A model generated the notes under the pieces. It searched no databases and was not told where the DNA came from. It worked only from the letters and a program-made list of their open reading frames with translations. A DNA stretch of 64,000 bases, taken from Brevundimonas sp. EYE_349 (GTDB lineage: Bacteria > Pseudomonadota > Alphaproteobacteria > Caulobacterales > Caulobacteraceae). Position numbers and translations under genes: made by a program. Positions 54,957-64,000 of the stretch are shown here, in pieces; position 1 is the first letter of the stretch; the number at the start of each line of letters is the position of its first letter. The stretch covers positions 372,001-436,000 of the forward strand of contig NZ_JAHXPB010000001.1 of NCBI RefSeq assembly GCF_023147505.1. Direction: 5' to 3'.

Positions 54957-56332
54957 GCCATCACCTGCTTCACGGCGGCGACGATCTTGTCAGCGCCCGG
55001 CAGCGACAGGGCTTCCAGGTTGGCGGCGTAAGGCAGCGGCACGTCTTCCTGGTGAACGCGCAGCGGCGGCGCGTCCAGATAGTCGAAGGCGTGTTCGATC
55101 ACGCGGGCCACGACCTCGGCGCCCACGCCCATCGGACCCCAGCCCTCTTCGGCCGAGACCAGACGGTTGGTCTTCTTGACGCTTTCGACGATGGTCTCGT
55201 GATCCAGCGGACGCAGGGTGCGCAGGTCGATCACTTCGGCCTCGATCCCTTCTTCGGCCAGCTTCTCGGCGGCTTGCAGGGCGAAACCGACCATGCGGCT
55301 GTGCGCCGTGATGGTGACGTCCTTGCCTTCACGCCGGACCTTGGCCTTGCCGATGGGCAGGACATGGTCCTCGACCTCCGGCACGTCGAACTCCAGGCCG
55401 TACATCATCTCGTGTTCGAGGAAGACGACGGGGTTAGGGTCGCGGATGGCGGCCTTCAGCAGCCCCTTTGCGTCGGCGGCGTCATAGGGCGCGATCACCT
55501 TCAGGCCCGGAACCTGTGCGTACCAGGCGGAATAGTCCTGGCTGTGCTGGGCGCCCACGCGGCTGGCGGCGCCGTTCGGACCGCGGAAAACGATGGGCGC
55601 CTTGATCTGACCGCCCGACATATAGAGCGTCTTGGCGGCCGAGTTGATGATGTGGTCGATGGCCTGCATGGCGAAGTTGAACGTCATGAACTCGACGATC
55701 GGCTTCAGGCCCGCCATTGCGGCGCCGACGCCCAGGCCGGCGAAGCCGTGCTCGGTGATCGGTGTGTCCACGACGCGCTGGTCGCCAAACTCCTGCAGCA
55801 GGTCGCGGCTGACCTTATAGGCGCCCTGATACTGGGCGACTTCCTCACCGATCAGGAAGACGCGGTCGTCGCGACGCATCTCTTCGGCCATGGCGTCGCG
55901 CAGCGCGTCGCGCACGGTCGTCTTGACCAGTTTGGCGTCAGCCGGGATTTCCGGGTCGCGCAGTTCGACCTTGGGCGTCGAGGTTTGCGACGGCGCCTTT
56001 TCGGGGTCGCCGGTCTTGCCGTCAGCCGTCGCCTTGGGCGCATCGGCTTCGGCCTTGGCGGATTCAGCCTTGGGCGCAGGCGCTGCGGCGCCGTCTTCGC
56101 CGGCCAGACGCGCGATCGGCGTATTGACCTTCACGTTCTCGGAACCCTCGGCGACCAGGATTTCCAGCACTTCGCCTTCATCCACGGCCTCGACTTCCAT
56201 CGTGGCCTTGTCGGTTTCGATCTCGGCGATCACCTGGCCGGCCGACACGGTGTCGCCCGCCTTGATATGCCATTTGGTCAGCGTGCCCTCTTCCATCGTG
56301 GGGGACAGCGCCGGCATCAGAATGTCGGTCAC
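54953..56332 (-). CDS. pdhB: Pyruvate dehydrogenase E1 beta subunit with lipoyl domain
   Basis: The 459-aa protein begins with a lipoyl domain ([20 protein letters not shown]), an Ala/Lys-rich linker (about residues 80-130) and a transketolase-like E1 beta domain ([21 protein letters not shown]..., [37 protein letters not shown]). An extra lipoyl domain on E1 beta is a known alphaproteobacterial trait. Starts 3 bases after pdhA. Confidence 0.95.
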   Translation of the reverse strand: MTDILMPALSPTMEEGTLTKWHIKAGDTVSAGQVIAEIETDKATMEVEAVDEGEVLEILVAEGSENVKVNTPIARLAGEDGAAAPAPKAESAKAEADAPKATADGKTGDPEKAPSQTSTPKVELRDPEIPADAKLVKTTVRDALRDAMAEEMRRDDRVFLIGEEVAQYQGAYKVSRDLLQEFGDQRVVDTPITEHGFAGLGVGAAMAGLKPIVEFMTFNFAMQAIDHIINSAAKTLYMSGGQIKAPIVFRGPNGAASRVGAQHSQDYSAWYAQVPGLKVIAPYDAADAKGLLKAAIRDPNPVVFLEHEMMYGLEFDVPEVEDHVLPIGKAKVRREGKDVTITAHSRMVGFALQAAEKLAEEGIEAEVIDLRTLRPLDHETIVESVKKTNRLVSAEEGWGPMGVGAEVVARVIEHAFDYLDAPPLRVHQEDVPLPYAANLEALSLPGADKIVAAVKQVMA

Positions 56333-56335
56333 GGA

Positions 56336-57364
56336 TCAGGCCTCCACGTAGACGTCGGTATAGAGCTCGGACGGATCGGGTTCCGGGCTCTCTTGGGCGA
56401 ATTGAACAGCTTCGGCGACGATCGCCTTGATTTCGTTATCGATGACCTTGAGCTCCTCTTCGGTCGCCTTGGCGGCCGACAGCAGCATCTTCAGATGATC
56501 GATCGGGTCGCGGGTCTTCTTGACCTCGTCGACCTCTTCCTTGGTGCGGTATTTCGCCGGATCGGACATCGAGTGACCGCGATAGCGATAGGTCTTCACC
56601 TCCAGGATGAAGGGGCCGCCGCCTTCGCGGGCGCGCTTCACCGCGCGGGCCGTGGCGTCGCGCACAGCAAGCACGTCCATGCCGTCCACCTGCTCGCCCG
56701 GAATGCCGAAGCTGGCGCCGCGCTGGTACAGTTCGGTCGTCGAGGACGAGCGTTCGATGCTCGTGCCCATGGCGTACTGGTTGTTTTCGATGATGTAGAT
56801 GGCCGGCAGCTTCCACAGCTGCGCCATGTTGAAGCTCTCGTACACCTGACCCTGGTTCGAGGCGCCGTCGCCGAAATAGACGAAGGCCACCGAATCGTCG
56901 CCGCGATACTTGCCGGCGAAGGCCAGGCCGGTGCCCAGCGCCACCTGGGCGCCGACGATGCCGTGACCGCCGTAGAAGCCGGTCGGCACGTCGAACATGT
57001 GCATCGATCCGCCCTTGCCCTTGGACGAGCCGCCGCTGCGGCCGGTCAACTCGGCCATGACTTCCTTCGGATCCATGCCGGCGGCCAGCATGTGGCCGTG
57101 GTCACGGTAGCCGGTGATGATCTTGTCGTGGCCCTGTTTGACGCTCTCCTGAACGCCCACCGCCACGGCCTCCTGGCCGATGTACAGGTGGCAGAAGCCG
57201 CCGATCAGACCCATGCCGTACAGCTGGCCCGCGCGCTCCTCGAAGCGGCGGATCAGAACCATCTCGCGATAGAAGCGAAGCAGGTCTTCCTTGGACGCCG
57301 TCGGCGTATTGGGCAGTTTGTGAGGCGTGGTCGTCTGAGCGGATTTGGCTGGGGCTTTCGCCAT
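56336..57364 (-). CDS. pdhA: Pyruvate dehydrogenase E1 alpha subunit
   Basis: Decarboxylates pyruvate with thiamine diphosphate. The 342-aa protein has the ThDP motif FGDGASNQGQVYESFNMA with IYIIENNQYAMGTS, the phosphorylation-loop-like TYRYRGHSMSDP, and GGHGIVGAQV in the substrate region. First gene of the operon, preceded by a leader with two hairpins. Confidence 0.96.
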   Translation of the reverse strand: MAKAPAKSAQTTTPHKLPNTPTASKEDLLRFYREMVLIRRFEERAGQLYGMGLIGGFCHLYIGQEAVAVGVQESVKQGHDKIITGYRDHGHMLAAGMDPKEVMAELTGRSGGSSKGKGGSMHMFDVPTGFYGGHGIVGAQVALGTGLAFAGKYRGDDSVAFVYFGDGASNQGQVYESFNMAQLWKLPAIYIIENNQYAMGTSIERSSSTTELYQRGASFGIPGEQVDGMDVLAVRDATARAVKRAREGGGPFILEVKTYRYRGHSMSDPAKYRTKEEVDEVKKTRDPIDHLKMLLSAAKATEEELKVIDNEIKAIVAEAVQFAQESPEPDPSELYTDVYVEA

Positions 57365-57381
57365 CCGGTATCTCCCGGCTA

Positions 57382-57440
57382 GGCGTCGAAAAGCGACGCC
57401 TTCTTATCGTTACGGAAGGGGGCTTTAGCAGCCTTCCTTC
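57382..57440 (-). promoter_or_regulatory. Two hairpins in the pdhA leader
   Basis: A 7-bp stem (GGCGTCG / CGACGCC, 57382-57400) and a 6-bp stem (GGAAGG / CCTTCC, about 57413-57436) lie in the 135-base gap before pdhA. The first is next to the GGGAG ribosome site. Neither is followed by a T tract on the minus strand, so they are not simple ftsB terminators. Regulatory role is speculative. Confidence 0.35.
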
Positions 57441-57499
57441 CCGGAACGCAAAGGGGTGCGGGCCGGGCTGTAACAATAGTTCAAGTGGCTGGGGCGGCT

Positions 57500-57799
57500 T
57501 CAGCCCTGCTCGGCCGGCGCCGAGACGCGGATCACATAGTCCCGGGGGTCGGAGAAGCCCAGCACGGCGCGTGCCCGTTCCTCCAGCAGATCGCGCGACA
57601 GACTGTCGGTGCGCAGATATCGAACCCGGGTCTCCAGGTCGCGCCGCTGTTCCGTCAGATGCGCCAACTGATCTTCGCGTTGACCCAGCAACGCATCGCG
57701 CGAGGCGCCGCTCAGCAACCCGCGCTCACCCGTCAAAGCCTGCACGCCGAGATAGGCGAGCAACAGCAGCAGGGCACAGGATACGCGGTAAGGTTTCAT
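57500..57799 (-). CDS. ftsB: Cell division protein FtsB (septum formation initiator family)
   Basis: A 99-aa protein with a short cytoplasmic start, one membrane helix (VSCALLLLLAYLGVQAL) and a coiled coil (RDALLGQREDQLAHLTEQRR...), ending in the family motif ERARAVLGFSDPRDYVIRV. ATG 57799 gives the normal layout; a GTG at 57841 is in frame. Lies between eno and pdhA, a common alphaproteobacterial order. Confidence 0.88.
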   Translation of the reverse strand: MKPYRVSCALLLLLAYLGVQALTGERGLLSGASRDALLGQREDQLAHLTEQRRDLETRVRYLRTDSLSRDLLEERARAVLGFSDPRDYVIRVSAPAEQG

Positions 57800-57889
57800 C
57801 CGTTCGGGCACTAAAGACGCTCCTTCTGAGCGCGAGAACACAGTTCATGAACCGTGCCAGAAAATGCCTAACGAAATGTAGCTTGACCG

Positions 57890-57926
57890 TAAGAAAGTCG
57901 GCGAAGAACGCTGATTCTCCGCCGAC
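57890..57926 (-). terminator. Terminator after eno
   Basis: On the minus strand a 12-bp stem GTCGGCGGAGAA / TTCTTCGCCGAC (one G-T pair) with loop TCAGCG is followed by TTTCTT. It begins 11 bases after the eno stop. Confidence 0.75.
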
Positions 57927-57937
57927 AATTCCGATGC

Positions 57938-59248
<1,311 letters not shown>

Positions 59249-59304
59249 TCAGACGGGTTTAGCCGCCCGTCCGTGAAAGGCCAATGCCGCCGTGCGCCGT
59301 CAGG

Positions 59305-59940
59305 TCAGGAACAGCCCTCGACCAGTTGGATCGACGGATCGCCCGCGTGGATAGCCATGACCTTGCCATCCGTTCCGATCTCATAACGGACGCCGCGCGC
59401 CGACGGATCTGTGACATAGTTTGTGGAGCCGCCACGGGCCCAGGCGAACAGGTCCTCGCCTGGCGCGGGCTGATATTTGTGGGGCTGGGCGAAGATCGCA
59501 CCGCCATAGGCCTGCTTCACCGCCATGGCCGTATCGCCCAGGCCGAAGCCCCGGTCGGTCTTGATCTTGGCGTCGCGCATCAGGGTGATTCGCGTCAGCT
59601 TGCCATCCTGAATCATGACGTTGATCCCCTGCGGCGCGCGGACGGGATGGAACTGATCGCAGACCTCGGGCTCCGCGCCGCCGACGGCGTTCGGGTTGGC
59701 CCGGTCGCCCCAGGCTGCGACCAGATCGGTCTTGCTCATGCCGATCCGCGCGCTCCCCAGACCTTCGGCGGTCAAGATGTGGGGATCGGCGGCAGGTGTC
59801 GCGGCTGGAGACGTCTCTGCCGGCGTCATCGCGACCGGGGTCGCGTCAGACGGCGCCTCTCCAGTCCGCCGGTCATCACGTCCGCAGGCGGCGAGGGTCA
59901 AAAGCGCGCAGGCGCTGACGGCGGTGAGACGAATCATCAT
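59305..59940 (-). CDS. Lipoprotein of unknown function
   Basis: The 211-aa protein has a lipobox signal (MMIRLTAVSACALLTLAACG; lipidated Cys near residue 19), a Pro/Thr/Ala-rich linker to about residue 50, then a globular domain (LTAEGLGSARIGMSKTDLVAAWG, VMIQDGKLTRITLMRD, RFEIGTDGKV-like end) resembling small SmpA/DUF1131-like folds. No firm family. ATG 59940 fits the signal; longer frame to 60012 is unlikely. Confidence 0.75.
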   Translation of the reverse strand: MMIRLTAVSACALLTLAACGRDDRRTGEAPSDATPVAMTPAETSPAATPAADPHILTAEGLGSARIGMSKTDLVAAWGDRANPNAVGGAEPEVCDQFHPVRAPQGINVMIQDGKLTRITLMRDAKIKTDRGFGLGDTAMAVKQAYGGAIFAQPHKYQPAPGEDLFAWARGGSTNYVTDPSARGVRYEIGTDGKVMAIHAGDPSIQLVEGCS

Positions 59941-60051
59941 GCGGTGATCTCCAGTAGAAGCTTCACCGCGCACAACGCACGAAAACGGCGCGCGGATCAC
60001 CGCGCGCCGCAAATTCTCGCTCGACCCTAAGGGCCGACGTCCGTGAAAGAC

Positions 60052-60234
60052 CTAGTCTTCCTTGGGCGTGATGACCTGACGACCACGATAGGTGCCGGTC
60101 TTCAGGTCGATGTGGTGCGGGCGCTTCAGCTCGCCCGTGTCCTTGTCCTCGACGTAGACGTTCGAGGTCAGGGCGTCGTGGGCGCGGCGCATGTTGCGAC
60201 GCGAGGGGGATACTTTGCGCTTCGGAACGGCCAT
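60052..60234 (-). CDS. rpmF: Ribosomal protein bL32
   Basis: The 60-aa protein starts [20 protein letters not shown] and ends with [10 protein letters not shown], both diagnostic of L32. The zinc-binding cysteines of some L32 forms are absent (C-minus type). Single gene; 60235-60386 upstream holds its promoter region. Confidence 0.96.
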   Translation of the reverse strand: MAVPKRKVSPSRRNMRRAHDALTSNVYVEDKDTGELKRPHHIDLKTGTYRGRQVITPKED

Positions 60235-60386
60235 GTCCGTCTCAATCTTCTAAGTCGGGCGCCGCCCAGAGCCTAAGCCTGTCTGGCGCGAAAACGATAG
60301 CGGCGGCCCCCAACCCTCATCAGAGGTATCAGAGCCGCCACGCGAGGCGCGGCTTATGCATGAACCGCGCGACGATTTCAAGGCGT

Positions 60387-60938
60387 TTAAGCAGGCGTCA
60401 GACGACGCACGATCCTGGCCGGATTGCCGACCACAACGACATCTGACGGCACGTCCCTGGTGACCACCGCGCCGGCCCCGATGACCGACCGATCGCCAAT
60501 GGTCACGCCGGCCAGAACGATGCCCCCTCCGCCGATCCATACATCGTCGCCGATCACGATGGGCCGCGCCGTCTCCTTGCCCCGGCGGGCGACCGCATCC
60601 AGCGGATGCTCGGGCGTCAGCAGTTGAACGCCCGGCCCGGCCTGGAAGTTGTCGCCGATTCGAATCTCCGCGCAGTCCAGAAAAACGCAGTTGGCGTTGG
60701 CGAAGGCCCGCGAACCCAGATGGATATTGACGCCATAGTCGCAGAAGAAGCCCGGCATGATGACAGCCTTGCCGTCGGCGGCGTTGACCAGTCGGTTGAC
60801 CAGGGCGCTGCGACGGTCGCGATCCGGTTCGGCGTTGATGGCGACGGTCAGGCCCACGGCGCGGGCGCGACCGTCCCGCAGGTCCGCATCGCCCGGATCA
60901 TAGGGCAGGCCCGCCAGCATCTTCTCGCGTTCGGTCAT
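60387..60938 (-). CDS. Hexapeptide-repeat acetyltransferase (maltose/galactoside O-acetyltransferase type)
   Basis: A 183-aa left-handed beta-helix enzyme. N-terminal MLAGLPYDPGDADLRDGRARA is typical of maltose/nodulation acetyltransferases (NodL/Maa). Hexapeptide repeats run from FFCDYGVNIHLGSRAFANAN through IVIGDDVWIGGGGIVLAGVT; the catalytic His lies in LTPEHPLDA. Substrate unknown. Coupled to the flavoprotein gene upstream by a 4-bp overlap. Confidence 0.9.
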   Translation of the reverse strand: MTEREKMLAGLPYDPGDADLRDGRARAVGLTVAINAEPDRDRRSALVNRLVNAADGKAVIMPGFFCDYGVNIHLGSRAFANANCVFLDCAEIRIGDNFQAGPGVQLLTPEHPLDAVARRGKETARPIVIGDDVWIGGGGIVLAGVTIGDRSVIGAGAVVTRDVPSDVVVVGNPARIVRRLTPA

Positions 60939-62056
60939 TGGGTCTCCGTCAGAGTGTCGGCCACGGCCTCGCCGATGGCGAGGGAACTGGTCAGGCCGGG
61001 ACTTTCGATGCCGAACAGGGCCATCAGGCCGTCGATGCCGTGATGCTCGCGCCCATGCAGCTGAAAGTCCGGCTGCGGCTCGCCCGGACCATGCAGCTTG
61101 GGTCTGATGCCCGCATAGTCCGGCGTCAGGGCGCCATGGGGCAGGCCGGGCCAGAAACGACGGATGTAACGCGCGAACTCAGCGGCCTTGGCCGGATCGA
61201 CCGAATAGTCTTCGACCTCGACATAGGCCAGATCGGGGCCGAACACCCCCTGCCCGCCCAGGTCCTTGCGGTAGTGGGTGCCCAGGGCGCCGGGGATGGG
61301 CGGCGGATAGATCAGCCTATCGAACGGCGCCTTGCCCATCAGCCGGAAATAGACGCCCTTGCCGAAATGGCCGACGGGAATGTCCTGGGCTGGATAGCCC
61401 TCGATGCACGCCGCGACGGCCTGCGCCGACAGGCCGGGCGCGGTGATCAGAAGGCGGCTGGTGACGGTCATCGCCCCCTCCCCGCCGACGCGGACGGAGA
61501 ACCCGCCGCCCGACATCGGCTCGGCGCCCTCGAACGGGGCGGATGTCACGACCGACCCGCCCGCATCCTCGATCTCGCCCTGCAGGGCCAGCATATAGCC
61601 GTGACTGTCGAAAAGACCGCTTTCTGGCGACAGGATGGCGGCGTGGGCGTTCAGTTCCGACTCCAACGCCCGCGCCTGGGCGCCTGTCAGATGCGCCAGC
61701 CCCTCCACGCCGTTCGCCGTCGCCTGTTCGAAGATGGCTTCGATCCGTCCGACCTCGGCCTCCTCGGTGGCCACGACCAGCTTGCCGCATTTCCAATGGT
61801 CGATCTTGCGACTGGCCAGGAAGTCATACAGCGTCCGCCGCCCCTTGACGCAGAACTTCGCCTTTAAGGAGCCGGTCGGATAATAAAGCCCGCCGTGGAT
61901 CACCTCGGAATTGCGCGAGGAGACTCCCTGACCGATTTGGCCTTCCTTCTCCAGCACCAGCACCGTCAGGCCGCGCTTCGACAACGCCCGACCGCAGGCC
62001 AGGCCCACAGCCCCGGCGCCCACGACAGTCGCGTCGAAATCGAAGTCTTTCAGCAA
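60935..62056 (-). CDS. FAD-dependent oxidoreductase (L-2-hydroxyglutarate oxidase-like)
   Basis: The 373-aa DAO-type flavoprotein has the dinucleotide motif TVVGAGAVGLACGRALSKRG, then EKEGQIGQGVSSRNSEVIHGG, the segment characteristic of the LhgO/L2HGDH family, and GHFGKGVYFRLMG later. The end LFGIESPGLTSSLAIGEAVA closes the FAD site. No ATG suits; TTG 62056 gives the normal start. Overlaps the small membrane protein gene by 7 bases. Confidence 0.85.
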   Translation of the reverse strand: MLKDFDFDATVVGAGAVGLACGRALSKRGLTVLVLEKEGQIGQGVSSRNSEVIHGGLYYPTGSLKAKFCVKGRRTLYDFLASRKIDHWKCGKLVVATEEAEVGRIEAIFEQATANGVEGLAHLTGAQARALESELNAHAAILSPESGLFDSHGYMLALQGEIEDAGGSVVTSAPFEGAEPMSGGGFSVRVGGEGAMTVTSRLLITAPGLSAQAVAACIEGYPAQDIPVGHFGKGVYFRLMGKAPFDRLIYPPPIPGALGTHYRKDLGGQGVFGPDLAYVEVEDYSVDPAKAAEFARYIRRFWPGLPHGALTPDYAGIRPKLHGPGEPQPDFQLHGREHHGIDGLMALFGIESPGLTSSLAIGEAVADTLTETQ

Positions 62057-62382
62057 AACGCAGCCATCTTTGTACTCACGAACAGCGACAGCGGCCACAA
62101 GGGCAGGATCGCAAAACCCCACCATGCGCGCGGCTCGTTACGAACGACGAATGCTCTCCACCCATTTATGAGCACGCCGATTATTGCGATCGGCAAAGTC
62201 AATGCGCTCATGATGAAGAGGTGTGCCGGCCATCCTGCACATGAATCACTCGCCATTCCGGACATGGCCGCGAACAGCAACAGCATGGGAGAGGCGAGAA
62301 CGAAGGCGCAGGTCGACAAAACAAGAACCGTGAGCAGAACCCAGCTGCGACGCTTGTACAACACGGGCCTCGACATCGACAT
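62050..62382 (-). CDS. Hypothetical membrane protein, 110 aa
   Basis: Three hydrophobic segments (SWVLLTVLVLSTCAFVLASPML, LFIMSALTLPIAIIGVLI, WGFAILPLWPLSLFVS) after a basic N-terminus. No family recognised. It is in line with the flavoprotein gene downstream and the RatA-like gene upstream. Confidence 0.6.
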   Translation of the reverse strand: MSMSRPVLYKRRSWVLLTVLVLSTCAFVLASPMLLLFAAMSGMASDSCAGWPAHLFIMSALTLPIAIIGVLINGWRAFVVRNEPRAWWGFAILPLWPLSLFVSTKMAAFC

Positions 62383-62391
62383 CGCGCGTCC

Positions 62392-62838
62392 TCAGCGAAA
62401 CCGTCTAGCGGCTTCGCTTTCGAAACACCCTATCAGCTTTTCAACGGCATGGTCGAAGTTGGCCGACAGCATCAGGTCCAGCATTCGCGACTTGAAGGCG
62501 AAGTCGATCATGAACTCCAGCCGGGTCCCCTCGGGATGCGGGAAGAACTCCCAGCGGTTCTTCAGGTGTTTGAACGGCCCGCGCAGCAGGCCGACCTCGA
62601 CCTTCGGCGCATTGCGGTCGTGCCGGACCCAGGTCGAGAACCGCTCTTTCAGCACCGCGAAGCCGACGCCTGCCTCGGCGTCCACCACGGTCACGCCGTC
62701 GCCCTCGACCCGGTCGTTCCAGACGCGCATCGATGTGACCCAGGGCACGAAATCGGGATAGGCCCGCACATCGGCCACCAGATCGGCCAGCTGTTCGGGC
62801 GCATAGGGCAATATGCGCGTGACGCGATGGACAGCCAT
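62392..62838 (-). CDS. RatA/COQ10-family START-domain protein
   Basis: A 148-aa polyketide-cyclase/START-type protein: LPYAPEQLADLVADVRAYPDFVPW, then WVRHDRNAPKVEVGLLRGPFKHLKN and FAFKSRMLDLMLSANFDHAVEKLI. Bacterial members are called RatA or coenzyme Q-binding COQ10; no antitoxin gene adjoins, so a ubiquinone-related role is more likely. Starts 8 bases after lipA. Confidence 0.9.
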   Translation of the reverse strand: MAVHRVTRILPYAPEQLADLVADVRAYPDFVPWVTSMRVWNDRVEGDGVTVVDAEAGVGFAVLKERFSTWVRHDRNAPKVEVGLLRGPFKHLKNRWEFFPHPEGTRLEFMIDFAFKSRMLDLMLSANFDHAVEKLIGCFESEAARRFR

Positions 62839-62845
62839 TCCAAGC

Positions 62846-63808
62846 TTAACGCTTCAGCTGCGCCTCGCGCGCGGCCTTCAGCCGGGCGAAGTCGTCGCCG
62901 GCATGGTGCGACGAGCGCGTCAGCGGCGACGAGGACACCATCAGGAACCCCTTGGCGCGGGCGATCGCCTCATAGGCCTTGAACTCTTCCGGCGTGACGA
63001 AACGGTCGATGGCGGCGTGTTTGCGCGTCGGCTGCAGGTATTGGCCGATGGTGATGAAATCGACGCCGGCGGACCGCATGTCGTCCATCACCTGCATGAC
63101 CTCTTCCTTGGTCTCGCCCAGGCCGACCATGATGCCGGACTTGGTGAACTGCTCGGGGTCGCGTTCCTTGACCATCTGCAGCAGGCGCAGCGAGTGGAAG
63201 TAACGCGCGCCCGGCCGGATCTTCAGATACAGGCGCGGAACGGTCTCCAGGTTGTGGTTGAAGACGTCCGGCTTGGCGTCGATCATCACGGCGGCCGCCC
63301 CATCCTTCCTCAGGAAGTCGGGCGTCAGGATCTCGATGGTGGTGTTCGGCGCCTGAATGCGAATCTGGCGCACGACCTCGGCGAAGTGGGCGGCGCCGCC
63401 GTCGGCGACGTCATCGCGGTCGACCGAGGTGATGACGACGTGGTTCAGGCCCATCTGCTGAACCGCCAGGCCTACCTTGCCGGGTTCGTCCGGGTCCAGC
63501 GGCTGCGGCAGACCGGTCTTGACGTTGCAGAAAGCGCAGGCCCGCGTGCAGGTGTCGCCCATGATCATCAGCGTGGCGTGCTTCTGGCTCCAGCACTCGC
63601 CTATGTTCGGGCAGGCCGCCTCTTCGCAGACCGTGACCAGCCCCTTGGAGCGGACGATGTCTTTGGTGGCGTTGTATTGACCCGAACCGGGCGCCTTGAC
63701 CCGCAGCCAGTCGGGCTTCTTCAGAACCACGGATTCCGGCCGGTTCTGCTTTTCTGGGTGACGCAGCTCCGACGGCTTGCGCTGCAGGGTGTCGATCAGG
63801 GTGACCAT
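62846..63808 (-). CDS. lipA: Lipoyl synthase
   Basis: Radical-SAM enzyme inserting two sulphurs into octanoyl groups. The 320-aa protein has the auxiliary cluster motif [12 protein letters not shown] (CX4CX5C), the radical-SAM cluster CTRACAFC (CX3CX2C), and the C-terminal family motif [11 protein letters not shown] with the Ser ligand. ATG 63808 gives the usual start; an extended frame to 63883 is unlikely. Supplies the cofactor for the lipoyl domains of pdhB and pdhC. Confidence 0.96.
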   Translation of the reverse strand: MVTLIDTLQRKPSELRHPEKQNRPESVVLKKPDWLRVKAPGSGQYNATKDIVRSKGLVTVCEEAACPNIGECWSQKHATLMIMGDTCTRACAFCNVKTGLPQPLDPDEPGKVGLAVQQMGLNHVVITSVDRDDVADGGAAHFAEVVRQIRIQAPNTTIEILTPDFLRKDGAAAVMIDAKPDVFNHNLETVPRLYLKIRPGARYFHSLRLLQMVKERDPEQFTKSGIMVGLGETKEEVMQVMDDMRSAGVDFITIGQYLQPTRKHAAIDRFVTPEEFKAYEAIARAKGFLMVSSSPLTRSSHHAGDDFARLKAAREAQLKR

Positions 63809-63879
63809 GGCCGGTATTTCGGCTTTCCGCGCCCGGAAGGCAAGGCACAGCCGGTTACAGACCGCGACCTTACGGGAAC

Positions 63880-64000
63880 TCACGCGACGTTACGCATCTT
63901 TTCAAGAAGACGCGGGGTCATTAATGACAGACGCCGGAAAAACAGCGAGGGCTTCTTGCGCCCTCCATAGGAGACGCGCTTGCGCCAGGCCCTGGATCCG
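63880..64000 (-). CDS. Possible C-terminal end of a gene entering from the right
   Basis: The minus frame is open from the window edge and reads [22 protein letters not shown] before a TGA at 63880. Third-position G+C is moderate. A stem GAGGGC / GCCCTC with T5 lies within it (63943-63966), which argues for a terminator instead. Status uncertain. Confidence 0.25.
   Translation of the reverse strand, partial: GSRAWRKRVSYGGRKKPSLFFRRLSLMTPRLLEKMRNVA

Noticed and set aside
55052..57382. 776-aa plus-strand frame across pdhB and pdhA
   Set aside because: Shadow of the two PDH genes; G/H/R/L-rich repeats mirror the antisense codons.
62392..62838. RatA as a toxin of a toxin-antitoxin pair
   Set aside because: The neighbour is a membrane protein of unknown type, not a RatB/antitoxin; COQ10-like ubiquinone function is as likely.
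63980..64000. TTG with AGGAG upstream as a possible plus-strand gene start at the right edge
   Set aside because: Only seven codons are visible and a competing minus-strand frame and terminator-like hairpin overlap it.

Overview
The window is high-GC alphaproteobacterial chromosome, most likely Caulobacteraceae (Brevundimonas or a close relative). This is inferred from the rpoZ-rsh-LOG-pyrE-pdxJ-acpS-lepB-rnc order, a circularly permuted two-piece ssrA gene next to sspB, an E1-beta PDH subunit with its own lipoyl domain, and frequent TTG/GTG starts. No 16S rRNA or other decisive marker is present.

Layout. 1-6.7 kb: minus-strand housekeeping run (rnc partial, lepB, acpS, pdxJ, pyrE, LOG hydrolase, rsh, rpoZ). 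6.8-12.1 kb: folK, an NYN-domain protein with a family 5 uracil-DNA glycosylase, smpB-dapA, and a soluble lytic transglycosylase. 12.1-15.3 kb: a four-gene operon of a TetR regulator and a BtuF/BtuC/BtuD-like metal-chelate importer. 15.4-25.1 kb: glycosyltransferase, two RNA methyltransferase-type genes, MHS transporter, hrpB, APC permease, tRNA-Leu(UAG), a small secreted protein and dps.

25.26-32.49 kb is an integrated genomic island. It lies at the 3' end of tRNA-Gln(UUG), is bounded by an exact 20-bp direct repeat and carries a tyrosine integrase beside the tRNA. Its cargo is a PolB-like 3'-5' exonuclease, an XRE regulator overlapping an SRAP/YedK protein, a YciF ferritin-like protein, a low-GC PD-(D/E)XK-type protein, and remnants of umuC, a serine recombinase and an older tyrosine integrase. 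Four copies of an octamer at the two ends look like integrase arm sites.

32.7-51.3 kb returns to the core genome: tRNA-Pro(CGG), a divergent ketol-acid reductoisomerase, DUF924, thyA, a MazG-like gene, folA, a YbjQ gene with an apparent 5' frameshift, an Old Yellow Enzyme, mrp, miaA, ssrA, sspB, a RusA-like nuclease, a lipoprotein cyclophilin, fumC, several envelope or small-protein genes, and uvrD.

51.4-64 kb: the complete pyruvate dehydrogenase operon (pdhA, pdhB, DUF5076, pdhC, gpx, lpdA), then ftsB, eno, a lipoprotein, rpmF, a hexapeptide acetyltransferase, an L-2-hydroxyglutarate-oxidase-like flavoprotein, a RatA/COQ10-like gene and lipA. lipA makes the lipoyl cofactor that pdhB and pdhC carry, and smpB, ssrA and sspB together cover trans-translation and delivery of tagged proteins to ClpXP. 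Genes are tightly packed, with many ATGA or TGATG couplings and two convergent pairs sharing a CTAG stop. I found no CRISPR array and no rRNA. The most unusual region is the tRNA-Gln island; no wholly new system could be demonstrated from sequence alone.
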